Assembly (NCBI GenBank): GCA_903879995.1
Contig: CAIRNW010000264.1
Span: 1-9,644, forward strand
Source: an uncultured Bacteroidota bacterium
Lineage (GTDB): Bacteria > Bacteroidota > Bacteroidia > Chitinophagales > Chitinophagaceae
DNA: 9,644 nt
Direction of reading: 5' to 3'
Shown here: positions 1-5,893 of the stretch, piece after piece
Layout: every line of letters starts with the position of its first letter
Position numbering within the stretch: position 1 is the first letter of the stretch
Notes under the pieces: model-generated
Seen by the model: only the letters and a program-made list of their open reading frames with translations
Told to the model about the DNA's origin: nothing
Databases searched by the model: none
Position numbers and translations under genes: made by a program

Positions 1-708
1 GGGGAAGAACTAATTAACCAGTTGCTGGATCGTCATGCTGAAATCCCCTCTGGTCATCAAGTGATTTTAGCAGTGCCGTTTCCTTATCTGGCATTGGCTG
101 CTCGGTTAGTTGCCGGACGTGCTGGATTTGCCATTGCCGCACAAAATTGTTATCACATGTCCTCCGGGGCCTATACGGGTGAGGTATCAGCCTCGATGCT
201 TTCTTCCATTGGGATACAATATTGCATACTGGGTCATAGCGAACGTAGGGAATATCAACAGGAAACACCTGCACAGCTAGCCGATAAGCTGAAACTTTGT
301 TTTGGTCAATCAATTATGCCTATTTTTTGTTGTGGAGAGTCGTTATCTATACGAGAAAATGGAGATCCCAGCCGTTTTGTGAGAGAGCAACTGGATGCGT
401 CATTATCTCAGCTAACAGCAGCACAAATCGCTCAACTTGTTATTGCCTATGAACCGATCTGGGCAATCGGAACTGGTAAAACGGCAACTTCCGCACAGGC
501 TCAAGAAATGCATTTAGCAATAAGGAGCTATTTGCGCGATACGTACGGTAACAACATTGCCGATACGATCCCTATCTTATATGGTGGTAGTGTTAAAAGC
601 AATAATGCGACTGAAATATTTGCCAACTCTGATGTTGATGGGGGCTTAGTTGGTGGTGCTTCGTTGATTGCAGATGAATTCTCTGCAATTATAAAAGCAT
701 TGCCCTAA
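1..708 (+). CDS. tpiA: Triosephosphate isomerase, 5'-truncated by window edge
   Basis: Cytosolic glycolytic enzyme interconverting dihydroxyacetone phosphate and glyceraldehyde 3-phosphate. The frame is open from base 1 (first visible residues GEELINQLLD), so the gene begins upstream; the TTG at 22 is internal, not the start. 235 residues are visible; compared with the usual ~250, about 18-20 are missing, including the NxKMN segment with the catalytic lysine. Visible motifs, counted from base 1: AQNCYHMSSGAYTGE (48-61), the catalytic histidine in GHSERR (H79), the catalytic glutamate and flexible loop 6 in AYEPIWAIGTGK (E151), and the phosphate-binding LYGGSV and GGLVGGASL near the C-terminus. 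All visible catalytic elements are intact. The stop lies 5 bases from the stop of the converging phosphatase gene. Identification is secure; only the N-terminus is unseen. Confidence 0.97.
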   Translation, partial: GEELINQLLDRHAEIPSGHQVILAVPFPYLALAARLVAGRAGFAIAAQNCYHMSSGAYTGEVSASMLSSIGIQYCILGHSERREYQQETPAQLADKLKLCFGQSIMPIFCCGESLSIRENGDPSRFVREQLDASLSQLTAAQIAQLVIAYEPIWAIGTGKTATSAQAQEMHLAIRSYLRDTYGNNIADTIPILYGGSVKSNNATEIFANSDVDGGLVGGASLIADEFSAIIKALP

Positions 709-713
709 ATCGC

Positions 714-2336
714 TTATTTGATCACTTCACTAATTGCAGCGCCAATATTGCCACTGGGCATCTGAATACGAAGCAAGGAGGCTAAAGTGGGTGCTATATC
801 CGACATGCTGGTTTCGCGAATTGTTTTCCCTTTTTTAATTCCCCAACCATACCATACCAGGGGAATATGGGTGTCATAGGGGTTCCATAAACCATGCGTA
901 GTACCCGTTGTTCCGCTTGCATCAATATAGCCAGGTTTTAATATAAGCTGGACCTCTCCACTCCGACGGGGGTGATAACCCAAATTAATTGCTTTTTGTA
1001 TAGTAGCCGGCAGTGGGATAGTATTGGTTTCAGCCAGCGTGAAAACACGGTCAACACCTGGTTCATTTGAACATTCTTTTTTTAGCCAGTCTGCTATAGT
1101 TGAAATAGAGATTCCTGCAGAGTCAAGTTTTCGAAGATTTAAATGGTACTGGTAATTGTCGTCACTTAGAATAAGTTTATTGATCTTATAAATTTTCTCT
1201 AATGATAAGTTAAGTCGATCCATTAGCTTACTGGTAAATACGCGTCCACCGGGTAATCTATTTTCTTGCATGAATTCAGGTATGTGCGCAGCGCCGTGAT
1301 CAGCTGTAAGAAAAAGGGTGTATTGATTCTTGCCAACTTTTTGATCTAGTAATTCTAGGAATGCGCCGAGTGCCAGATCAAAGCGAAGCATGGCGTCCTC
1401 AGCTTCGATCGAGTTGGGGCCAAAACTATGTCCTATATAATCAGGAGAGGAAAAACTAATAGCCAACAAGTCTGTTATGGCGTCCTGACCCAAACTTTCG
1501 TTTTCCAAGGCCGCTTTCGCAAACTCAAACGTTAACTCATTGCCGAAATAGGTAGTGTTTAGTTTTCCGTAGTCTTTACCAATAAATTTTTTAAGCTCAT
1601 AAGGAAAGCCATCTCCAAAGGGTTTTGCTTCATATTCTTTCTTATCGGAAGTGCTCTGCGTGTAGGTGGTACTTTCATATAAGAGTGACCAGCCTTTTTC
1701 ATAATACTGGTCAGGAAGTTTTTGGTCATTAAATTGACCCACCCAATTAGGTAGGGCCGGCATATAGTAAGTTGAAGTGATAAACTTGCCCACTGAGTTA
1801 TCATACCAGTAAGCAGCATTGGCGCTGTGTCCGGCAGGTAAAATAGCACCTCGATCTTTAATGGCAATTCCTATCACCTTACTTTTAAAATTTGTAGCTA
1901 GTCTTAGTTCGTCTGCAATAGAAGTGACCAGCATATTTTTAGGACTCATTTTTCCTTGGGAGGAAGTACTTCCAACCGTGGCTACATTTTTATCCTCGGT
2001 ACAATACACTGTTCTGTTTTGATCTTTATCCCACCAGGCATTTCCCGTAATACCCGTAATGGCAGGGGCGCTTCCTGTATAAACTACGCTGTGACCGCAA
2101 GCAGTAACGGAAGGTGCATAAGGAATCAGTGTGTTTTCACAGGTGTTACCGTCTTTTAGTAATCGTTTGAATCCGCCTTTCTCGCTGTAGCGATCATAAT
2201 AACGGTATAAGTAATCCCAACGCATTTGATCCAGCATCAAGCCCACCACTAACTTGGGTCTTTCCAATTGCGTTTGGCTGAATGATGTGACAGATACTAA
2301 TAGCAATAAAAGGATGAAGGTGAATATGCGATTCAT
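714..2336 (-). CDS. pafA: PafA-type alkaline phosphatase, exported
   Basis: A 540-residue secreted phosphomonoesterase of the alkaline phosphatase superfamily, expected in the periplasm or outside the cell, releasing phosphate from organic monoesters. Residues 1-20 form a signal peptide (MNR, a run of I/L/V, then SFS before Q21). The residues that define the PafA group are present: nucleophile T78 in SVTACGHS, N99 in GNAWWD, and the K160-D-R162 pair in AIKDRG. The two-zinc site is complete: D36 (LDQMRWD), D299 and H303 (SPDYIGH), D346 and H347 (TADHGAA), H481 (TTHGLWNP). This T/N/K/R set fits monoesterase activity rather than the diesterase (NPP) branch. It is the last gene of the minus-strand block, 58 bases after the lipoprotein gene, with a weak -7-like box in that gap. 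In the family, PafA enzymes are often little inhibited by phosphate; whether that holds here is inference. Confidence 0.93.
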   Translation of the reverse strand: MNRIFTFILLLLLVSVTSFSQTQLERPKLVVGLMLDQMRWDYLYRYYDRYSEKGGFKRLLKDGNTCENTLIPYAPSVTACGHSVVYTGSAPAITGITGNAWWDKDQNRTVYCTEDKNVATVGSTSSQGKMSPKNMLVTSIADELRLATNFKSKVIGIAIKDRGAILPAGHSANAAYWYDNSVGKFITSTYYMPALPNWVGQFNDQKLPDQYYEKGWSLLYESTTYTQSTSDKKEYEAKPFGDGFPYELKKFIGKDYGKLNTTYFGNELTFEFAKAALENESLGQDAITDLLAISFSSPDYIGHSFGPNSIEAEDAMLRFDLALGAFLELLDQKVGKNQYTLFLTADHGAAHIPEFMQENRLPGGRVFTSKLMDRLNLSLEKIYKINKLILSDDNYQYHLNLRKLDSAGISISTIADWLKKECSNEPGVDRVFTLAETNTIPLPATIQKAINLGYHPRRSGEVQLILKPGYIDASGTTGTTHGLWNPYDTHIPLVWYGWGIKKGKTIRETSMSDIAPTLASLLRIQMPSGNIGAAISEVIK

Positions 2337-2355
2337 GCTGGTATAATTAGGGGTA

Positions 2356-2363
2356 TAAAGTTA
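2356..2363 (-). promoter_or_regulatory. Weak -7-like box before the phosphatase gene
   Basis: On the minus strand this reads TAACTTTA, one base off the Bacteroidetes -7 consensus TAnnTTTG, about 20 bases before the phosphatase ATG. No TTG is seen at the expected -33 distance, and the region is AT-rich, so this may be chance. If real, it would let the phosphatase be transcribed separately from the genes before it. Confidence 0.22.
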
Positions 2364-2394
2364 GTAAATTGATAAATGGTCTATTGTCTGTGGA

Positions 2395-2832
2395 TCATTT
2401 GATGGGAGTACAGTGCTCAGCCAGGATTTGGACTTTTCCATTCCATTTAGTGATGGTAACACTGCATCGTTGACGATCATCAAAAGTCTCTCCGTGGTAG
2501 ATGCCTTTTCCTTTCCATATGGTATTGACTACTCCGGTATTGCCTTCTAATTGTATGGTAAGTTGATCCCGCTCCATGGTTTGTAAAGTATAGACATCGG
2601 ATCCCGCTGTAGCAACAAGGGCAGCTCGGTCAAATGTTTTACCAGATTGCGTGAAATAGAGATAATGAGGGGAGAGTACGGAGTCTACCAGTGCCGCATT
2701 CTTTGTTTTCCAACCCCGATCAAATTTTTCCATGATTGCATGCACTTCATTCTCAGTAAGAGGAGCGGATTCTTGGGAAGTACAAGCTGATAGCAATGTA
2801 AAAATCAGGCTAGCAAAAAGTAGTTTATTCAT
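2395..2832 (-). CDS. Small lipoprotein with DUF4440/SnoaL-like (NTF2-fold) domain
   Basis: A 145-residue predicted lipoprotein. The N-terminus MNKLLFASLIFTLLSAC is a lipoprotein signal with lipobox LSAC and acylated C17, placing the mature protein on a membrane facing the periplasm or cell surface. Residues ~26-141 resemble the DUF4440/SnoaL-like NTF2 fold: an opening helix (ENEVHAIMEKFDRGWKTKNA), a short strand (HYLYFTQSGKTFDRAAL), and C-terminal strands ending in WNGKVQILAEHCT. NTF2-fold proteins of this size usually form a conical cavity for a small ligand, but the ligand cannot be predicted. C123 and C141 lie on neighbouring predicted C-terminal strands and could form a disulfide. The start overlaps the end of the preceding gene by 8 bases, indicating co-transcription and perhaps translational coupling. 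Family assignment is by pattern and function is unknown. Confidence 0.8.
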   Translation of the reverse strand: MNKLLFASLIFTLLSACTSQESAPLTENEVHAIMEKFDRGWKTKNAALVDSVLSPHYLYFTQSGKTFDRAALVATAGSDVYTLQTMERDQLTIQLEGNTGVVNTIWKGKGIYHGETFDDRQRCSVTITKWNGKVQILAEHCTPIK

Positions 2833-3220
2833 TTTTTAATAATAATTCATAGAGTTCTTTTGTCCAGGCTGTACGAAGGATCTGCGTACGACATCTTTTT
2901 TCAATCTCGTGCACTTCGATCAAAAGCTGACTATCAAAGTTACTTACCCATTGGTTTTCGTTGATGCGAATCCATCCGTAGGTGGAGTCTTTAGTCAATA
3001 GCTTAACAATATTTTCGCAATCTGGCATTTCTTTGCCCCAGTAAATTTCTCTGGTACATTCATTTTTATTATCAAAAACAAGCGTAGGCTTTAGCTGAGC
3101 ACCACTACTTTTTTGTGTACACCATTCCTTGGTTTTACCTACAAAGTGTTGTCCGTAACCTTCAGAGGAAAACATTAATAAACAGAAGCTAAATAAGTAG
3201 AAAGCCCTTATGCTGATCAT
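2825..3220 (-). CDS. Small exported cysteine-containing protein, unknown function
   Basis: A 131-residue protein I do not recognise. Residues 1-23 look like a Sec signal peptide (MISIRAFYLFSFCLLMFSSEGYG) with probable cleavage before QHF, so the mature protein is likely periplasmic and about 108 residues. It contains four cysteines (34, 55, 68, 110), compatible with two disulfides, several tryptophans, and a charged C-terminal helix (ELYELLLKNE). No lipobox, catalytic motif or membrane segment beyond the signal is visible. It starts 9 bases after the polX stop and its last codons overlap the lipoprotein start by 8 bases, so the three genes probably share a transcript. The coding call rests on the signal peptide, the tight packing and an uninterrupted frame. 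A partner role with the adjacent lipoprotein is possible but only inferred from position. Confidence 0.8.
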   Translation of the reverse strand: MISIRAFYLFSFCLLMFSSEGYGQHFVGKTKEWCTQKSSGAQLKPTLVFDNKNECTREIYWGKEMPDCENIVKLLTKDSTYGWIRINENQWVSNFDSQLLIEVHEIEKRCRTQILRTAWTKELYELLLKNE

Positions 3221-3229
3221 GGTAGAAAG

Positions 3230-4897
3230 TTAGCTTCTTTTTTGGTCTATTAACCACTGTTCAAATTGTGTTTTACTGAAACTACTTAAGTTCAAGGCTG
3301 GAGTTAGCCGACTTTTCTGGGCAACCAGTATCCCATAGCGGACATCCGATAATCCGGAAAGGGCATGTGCATCTGGATTGATTGATATGAATACGCCACG
3401 GTCAATCGCATAGTCGATCCATTGCCAGTCCAGGTCTAATCTTCGGGGGTGTGCATTAATCTCAATGGCAACTTTATACTTGGCGCAGGCATCTATAATT
3501 ATTTTATGATCAATGGGGTATCCGGCCCTGCTTAGTAAAAGCCGTCCGGTAGGGTGTCCTAAAATCCTGGTAAATGGATTTTCTATGGCTCTCAGCAAGC
3601 GATTGGTGGCAGCTTCCTCTGACATTCGCAGGTTGCTGTGTACAGAAGCAATAATAAGATCAAAAGAGGAGAGTATGGCAGGTTCATAATCCAATGAACC
3701 GTCATTTAATATATCTGACTCTATAGATTTAAAAATTCGAAAAGGGGCCAACTTCTTGTTTAGTTCATCAATTTCTTGGTGTTGGGCAATCACTCGCTCC
3801 GTCTTTAGGCCATTCGCATAAAATGCACTCGCAGAGTGATCGGAAAGTACCATATACTCCCATTTCTTTTCTATGCAAGCCATAGCCATCTCCTCAATCG
3901 TGTTTGCGCCATCACTCCAATTGCTGTGGCAGTGAATAAGCCCTTTGATAGAATTTTCTTGTATGGGGGTATCAAAATAACCTGCCTCCAATTGTTTTTT
4001 TGATTCTCTTCTGGCTGTAGATAAGACGGGTATTTTTCTTTTTAAAAAAAAGGAATCATCAGGCGCCCCGGAAGTAGAATCTACTATTTCTAACTGCTCT
4101 GGCACCGCTAAAAGGGATTCGTAGAACGCTGGGGTAGAGGATGTTTTTAAAAGATCTAAGGGGAGATTAGTCGAAGCATGAAGACGAATGGCCAGTCCAT
4201 TTTTTAACCTATAGCAAACCGTTTGATCTGTTTCTTCTATTAACTCGGGAGGCTGTGCGGTCAAGAATTTTTCTTTGATCTTCTCTTTAGATGCAGCAAT
4301 AATAAAAGCTAGTTCGTCCAAGGTTGGTAATTGTCTTCGAAAGTTGCCAGTGACTGCTACCTGCTCTTTGCCAAATTGTTGATGAAGGAATGATTCGATG
4401 GTCGGAAGTAGGGCTTCAATTTCAGCGTAAAGGAAATGTCCTTTATGCTGAAGCAAGAACCGAATGGAGTTTTCTATGGATGTTTGTGTTTTCTCGCCAA
4501 ACCCTTTATAATGAAGCAGTCTGTTTTCCTGGCAAGCATAGAGGAGTTCGCCCATGGATTCAATTCCCATCTCTTTCCAAATCGTATGTATTTTTTTGGG
4601 TCCCACCCCTTTGATTTGAAGCATTTCTACCACCCCGCTAGGCGTATTATTCAATAAGTCGTTCAATGGTGTCAAGCTTCCTGTTTCCAAAAGTTGGGTG
4701 ATTGCCCCAGCCACACTGGAGCCTATTCCTCGAATATTTTTCCATTTTTCTGGTGGAGTAGTTGAAAGTGCGTAAGGAAGTTTTTCAATTGTAAACGCAG
4801 CCGCGGCGTATGATTTTGATTTAAAGGAGTCCGCACCGTGTATATCCAATAGTTTAGATAACAAATCCAGGTGCTCTGCTAGCTGGGCATTTTCCAT
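3230..4897 (-). CDS. polX: PolX-like protein: degenerate Pol X polymerase domain fused to intact PHP domain
   Basis: A 555-residue protein with the bacterial PolX layout, close to the family's usual ~570. Residues 1-150 carry the DNA-binding N-terminal region with three helix-hairpin-helix motifs (IRGIGSSVAG 55-64, IKGVGPKKI 95-103, YKGFGEKT 130-137). Residues ~155-300 correspond to the nucleotidyltransferase palm: GNFRR (184-188) matches the family GSxRR, but the two aspartates of the following DxD align with E195 and A197, and the third with A236 (AIRL versus DIRL). Residues ~316-530 are a PHP phosphoesterase domain with all expected metal ligands: H322, H324, D329, H354, E393, H420, H448, D509 and H511. 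The protein therefore probably acts as a DNA-binding 3'-5' exonuclease or phosphoesterase in repair, not as a polymerase; that is inference. It is the first gene of a block with two small exported proteins downstream. Confidence 0.92.
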   Translation of the reverse strand: MENAQLAEHLDLLSKLLDIHGADSFKSKSYAAAAFTIEKLPYALSTTPPEKWKNIRGIGSSVAGAITQLLETGSLTPLNDLLNNTPSGVVEMLQIKGVGPKKIHTIWKEMGIESMGELLYACQENRLLHYKGFGEKTQTSIENSIRFLLQHKGHFLYAEIEALLPTIESFLHQQFGKEQVAVTGNFRRQLPTLDELAFIIAASKEKIKEKFLTAQPPELIEETDQTVCYRLKNGLAIRLHASTNLPLDLLKTSSTPAFYESLLAVPEQLEIVDSTSGAPDDSFFLKRKIPVLSTARRESKKQLEAGYFDTPIQENSIKGLIHCHSNWSDGANTIEEMAMACIEKKWEYMVLSDHSASAFYANGLKTERVIAQHQEIDELNKKLAPFRIFKSIESDILNDGSLDYEPAILSSFDLIIASVHSNLRMSEEAATNRLLRAIENPFTRILGHPTGRLLLSRAGYPIDHKIIIDACAKYKVAIEINAHPRRLDLDWQWIDYAIDRGVFISINPDAHALSGLSDVRYGILVAQKSRLTPALNLSSFSKTQFEQWLIDQKRS

Positions 4898-4929
4898 TTG
4901 CGCAAGGTAAGGAGGGATGGGCTTAAATG

Positions 4930-4959
4930 AGAAAGTCCCCCGGTTTCGGAGGACTTTCT
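4930..4959 (-). terminator. 13-bp hairpin, probable terminator of the KKKAA gene
   Basis: An inverted repeat with arms AGAAAGTCC and GGACTTTCT, extended inward by three G-C pairs to a 4-base loop. As minus-strand RNA the one imperfect position is a U-G wobble, giving 13 continuous pairs and an AAAC loop. As plus-strand RNA the same position is an A-C mismatch. That asymmetry favours a minus-strand function. It starts 19 bases after the stop of the small lysine-rich gene and is followed on that strand by the moderately U-rich TTTCTCATTTAAG. It also lies 32 bases before the polX ATG, so it could act in the polX leader instead. Confidence 0.6.
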
Positions 4960-4978
4960 ATCAATTGGAAGAGAAGTG

Positions 4979-5065
4979 TTACTTCTTCTTCTTAGCAGCT
5001 TTTTTCTTAGCGGCTTTCTTTTTTGGAGCAGCTTTTTTCTTAGCAGCTTTTTTCTTAGTAGCCAT
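4979..5065 (-). CDS. 28-residue lysine/alanine-rich KKKAA-repeat protein (histone H1-tail-like)
   Basis: A very short minus-strand gene: ATG at 5065, TAA at 4979-4981. The peptide begins MAT and then consists of KKKAA units, one proline after the second, and ends KKKK: 16 lysines, 9 alanines, one each of M, T and P, with no acidic residue. The composition resembles histone H1 C-terminal tails and the basic tails of some bacterial nucleoid proteins, so binding to DNA or RNA by charge is the natural inference. Support for a real gene: a clean start and stop, lysine codons mixed between AAA and AAG and alanine between GCT and GCC, a candidate promoter upstream and a strong hairpin just downstream. 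It lies between rpmA and polX on the same strand. Against: the low complexity and tiny size make chance or a relic of a longer gene possible. No membrane segment or signal is present. Confidence 0.7.
   Translation of the reverse strand: MATKKKAAKKKAAPKKKAAKKKAAKKKK
4994..5056 (-). repeat. Four 15-bp tandem units encoding KKKAA
   Basis: The 15-base unit agcagcttttttctt (plus-strand sense) occurs exactly at 4994-5008, 5027-5041 and 5042-5056, with a variant, agcggctttcttttt, at 5009-5023. A single TGG triplet at 5024-5026 (proline on the coding strand) splits the array. Each unit encodes one pentapeptide, so the number of repeats could change by slippage without shifting the reading frame. Confidence 0.85.
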
Positions 5066-5102
5066 TGTTTTGAATTTAATGGTGTTAGGAAAATGGGTTA
5101 TC

Positions 5103-5134
5103 GTTAGTAAAAATAATCATATTTTTTTACTAAC
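5103..5134. promoter_or_regulatory. 11-bp perfect inverted repeat before the KKKAA gene
   Basis: The arms GTTAGTAAAAA (5103-5113) and TTTTTACTAAC (5124-5134) are exact reverse complements around a 10-base spacer. The repeat lies between rpmA and the small lysine-rich gene, starting 37 bases before that gene's ATG, and covers its candidate -7 box. It could be an operator for a dimeric regulator, or an A/U-rich terminator hairpin for rplU-rpmA, although no clear U-tract follows on the minus strand. In an AT-rich gap an 11-bp perfect match is still unlikely by chance. Confidence 0.5.
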
Positions 5135-5138
5135 CAAA
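5108..5138 (-). promoter_or_regulatory. Candidate Bacteroidetes promoter for the KKKAA gene
   Basis: On the minus strand TTTG (5138-5135) is followed after 19 bases by TATTTTTA (5115-5108), one base off TAnnTTTG. The spacing is right for the Bacteroidetes primary sigma factor. Transcription would start near 5101, giving a leader of about 36 bases. The AT-rich background lowers confidence. Confidence 0.4.
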
Positions 5139-5156
5139 TTTTTTTAAAGAAATTTT

Positions 5157-5179
5157 AAAAACTGCCGGAACCGCTTTTT
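5157..5179 (-). terminator. Imperfect hairpin at the end of rpmA
   Basis: On the minus strand, starting inside the rpmA stop codon, an AAAAA run and a TTTTT run flank a GC-rich core containing GCGGTTCCGGC. The stem is imperfect, with bulges, but is followed by the T-rich TTTTTAAAATTTC. This is a possible terminator for rplU-rpmA; the pairing is weak and the call is tentative. Confidence 0.3.
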
Positions 5180-5438
5180 AGGCTTCTGCTGGTGCAACAG
5201 AAACAAATGTTCTGTTGTTGCGTCCTTTTTTGAATTCAACTACACCATCGGTTAATGCAAATAGAGAGAAGTCTCTACCAACACCAACATTTTTTCCTGG
5301 ATGGTATACTGTACCACGTTGGCGAACGATGATGTTGCCTGAGATGGCAGGTTGGCCACCAAATATTTTTACGCCGAGGCGTTTGCTTTGTGAGTCGCGG
5401 TTATTCTTTACACTACCTTCACCTTTCTTATGTGCCAT
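5178..5438 (-). CDS. rpmA: 50S ribosomal protein L27
   Basis: An 86-residue large-subunit ribosomal protein whose N-terminus reaches toward the peptidyl-transferase centre. The sequence is nearly canonical: MAHKKGEGS at the start, [15 protein letters not shown] (14-28), and the [10 protein letters not shown] core (34-43) followed by [16 protein letters not shown] (46-61) and DGVVEF. The protein starts directly with MAHKKG, without the cleavable N-terminal extension known from Firmicutes. Residues 79-86 form a short tail rich in A and E. The gene lies 26 bases after rplU in the universal bacterial order and shares its promoter. Length and motifs are normal, and the identification is secure. 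Confidence 0.98.
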   Translation of the reverse strand: MAHKKGEGSVKNNRDSQSKRLGVKIFGGQPAISGNIIVRQRGTVYHPGKNVGVGRDFSLFALTDGVVEFKKGRNNRTFVSVAPAEA

Positions 5439-5464
5439 GGATGTGTTTTTTAATAGATGATAAA

Positions 5465-5764
5465 TTAAGCGATACTTACCACTTTGATTTTAGTGTAAGC
5501 TGTACGATGACCTTTCTTTTTATGAAATCCTTTTCTTCTTTTCTGTTTGTAGGCGATTACAGTGTCACCTTTTACTTGGTCAAGAATTTCTGCCTGAACT
5601 TTTGAGCCGCTGTTTGCACCCATGGATAATTTACCATTTGCATCCACAAGCAAAACTTCCAGGTTTAATTTGTCCCCTGCATTACCTTCTACATGCGGAA
5701 CGTACAGGGTTTGATCTTTTTCAACCTTGAATTGCTGACCGGCCACTTTTACGATAGCTACCAT
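5465..5764 (-). CDS. rplU: 50S ribosomal protein L21
   Basis: A 99-residue 23S rRNA-binding protein of the large ribosomal subunit. It starts [18 protein letters not shown], the usual L21 opening (AIVKxxGxQ[FY]KV), continues through a beta-rich middle, and ends with the basic rRNA-binding loop [15 protein letters not shown] (73-87) and a final TKIKVVSIA strand. Length is as expected for bacteria. The ATG at 5764 is preceded by a short leader of roughly 12-15 bases from a strong predicted promoter, which leaves no room for a structured autoregulatory leader. It forms a two-gene operon with rpmA. Identification is secure. Confidence 0.98.
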   Translation of the reverse strand: MVAIVKVAGQQFKVEKDQTLYVPHVEGNAGDKLNLEVLLVDANGKLSMGANSGSKVQAEILDQVKGDTVIAYKQKRRKGFHKKKGHRTAYTKIKVVSIA

Positions 5765-5783
5765 ACACTAAAAATTAGGACGG

Positions 5784-5814
5784 CAAAGGTAGGGGAAAAA
5801 GGTGAATCAGCCAA
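5784..5814 (-). promoter_or_regulatory. Bacteroidetes-type promoter for rplU-rpmA
   Basis: On the minus strand TTG (5814-5812) is followed after exactly 20 bases by TACCTTTG (5791-5784), a perfect match to TAnnTTTG. Transcription would begin around 5777, 12-15 bases before the rplU ATG. Both boxes and the spacing fit the known Bacteroidetes primary sigma factor consensus, and the downstream genes are highly expressed ribosomal genes, so this is the best-supported promoter in the window. Confidence 0.75.
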
Positions 5815-5865
5815 CGGAAAATACAACTCATTCAAAGCCAATAGGACGGGGTATTTGCCCTAGGG

Positions 5866-5893
5866 TTCACTATATTTACCCTTCTTAAATTTG
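5866..5893 (+). promoter_or_regulatory. Probable promoter for the GH3-dxr-rseP block
   Basis: TAAATTTG at 5886-5893 is a perfect -7 box (TAnnTTTG), 26 bases before the GH3 ATG. At the -33 position only a degenerate TTC (5866-5868, spacing 17) is seen; the clear TTG at 5855-5857 is too far away at 28 bases. The box faces away from the rplU promoter, making this 155-base gap a divergent control region. A strong -7 with a weak -33 suggests modest basal expression or help from an activator, which is inference. Confidence 0.5.

Noticed and set aside
22..24. TTG as a start codon for triosephosphate isomerase
   Set aside because: The frame is open upstream to base 1 and the visible residues match the interior of the family, so the real start lies outside the window.
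14..313. Minus-strand ORF of 99 residues inside tpiA
   Set aside because: It is antisense to a clearly conserved enzyme, with no recognisable motif.
685..703. GCAAT/ATTGC inverted repeat near the end of tpiA as a terminator
   Set aside because: Only five A/T-rich pairs inside coding sequence and no U-tract; indistinguishable from chance.
4390..4657. Plus-strand ORFs opposite the N-terminal half of polX
   Set aside because: They overlap the conserved helix-hairpin-helix coding region in antisense and lack motifs.
4917..5147. Plus-strand ORF of 76 residues rich in phenylalanine and alanine
   Set aside because: It is the antisense reading of the minus-strand KKKAA gene; FF/LAA runs are the complement of lysine and alanine codons, and it runs through the hairpin and promoter region.
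5215..5605. Two overlapping plus-strand ORFs opposite rpmA and rplU
   Set aside because: They are antisense shadows of ribosomal protein genes and show no family resemblance.
5855..5857. TTG as the -33 box of the GH3 promoter
   Set aside because: The spacing to TAAATTTG is 28 bases, outside the range known for Bacteroidetes promoters.
5858..5865. CCCTAGGG palindrome in the divergent promoter region
   Set aside because: Eight bases without a loop, seen once here; no evidence beyond sequence symmetry that it is an operator.
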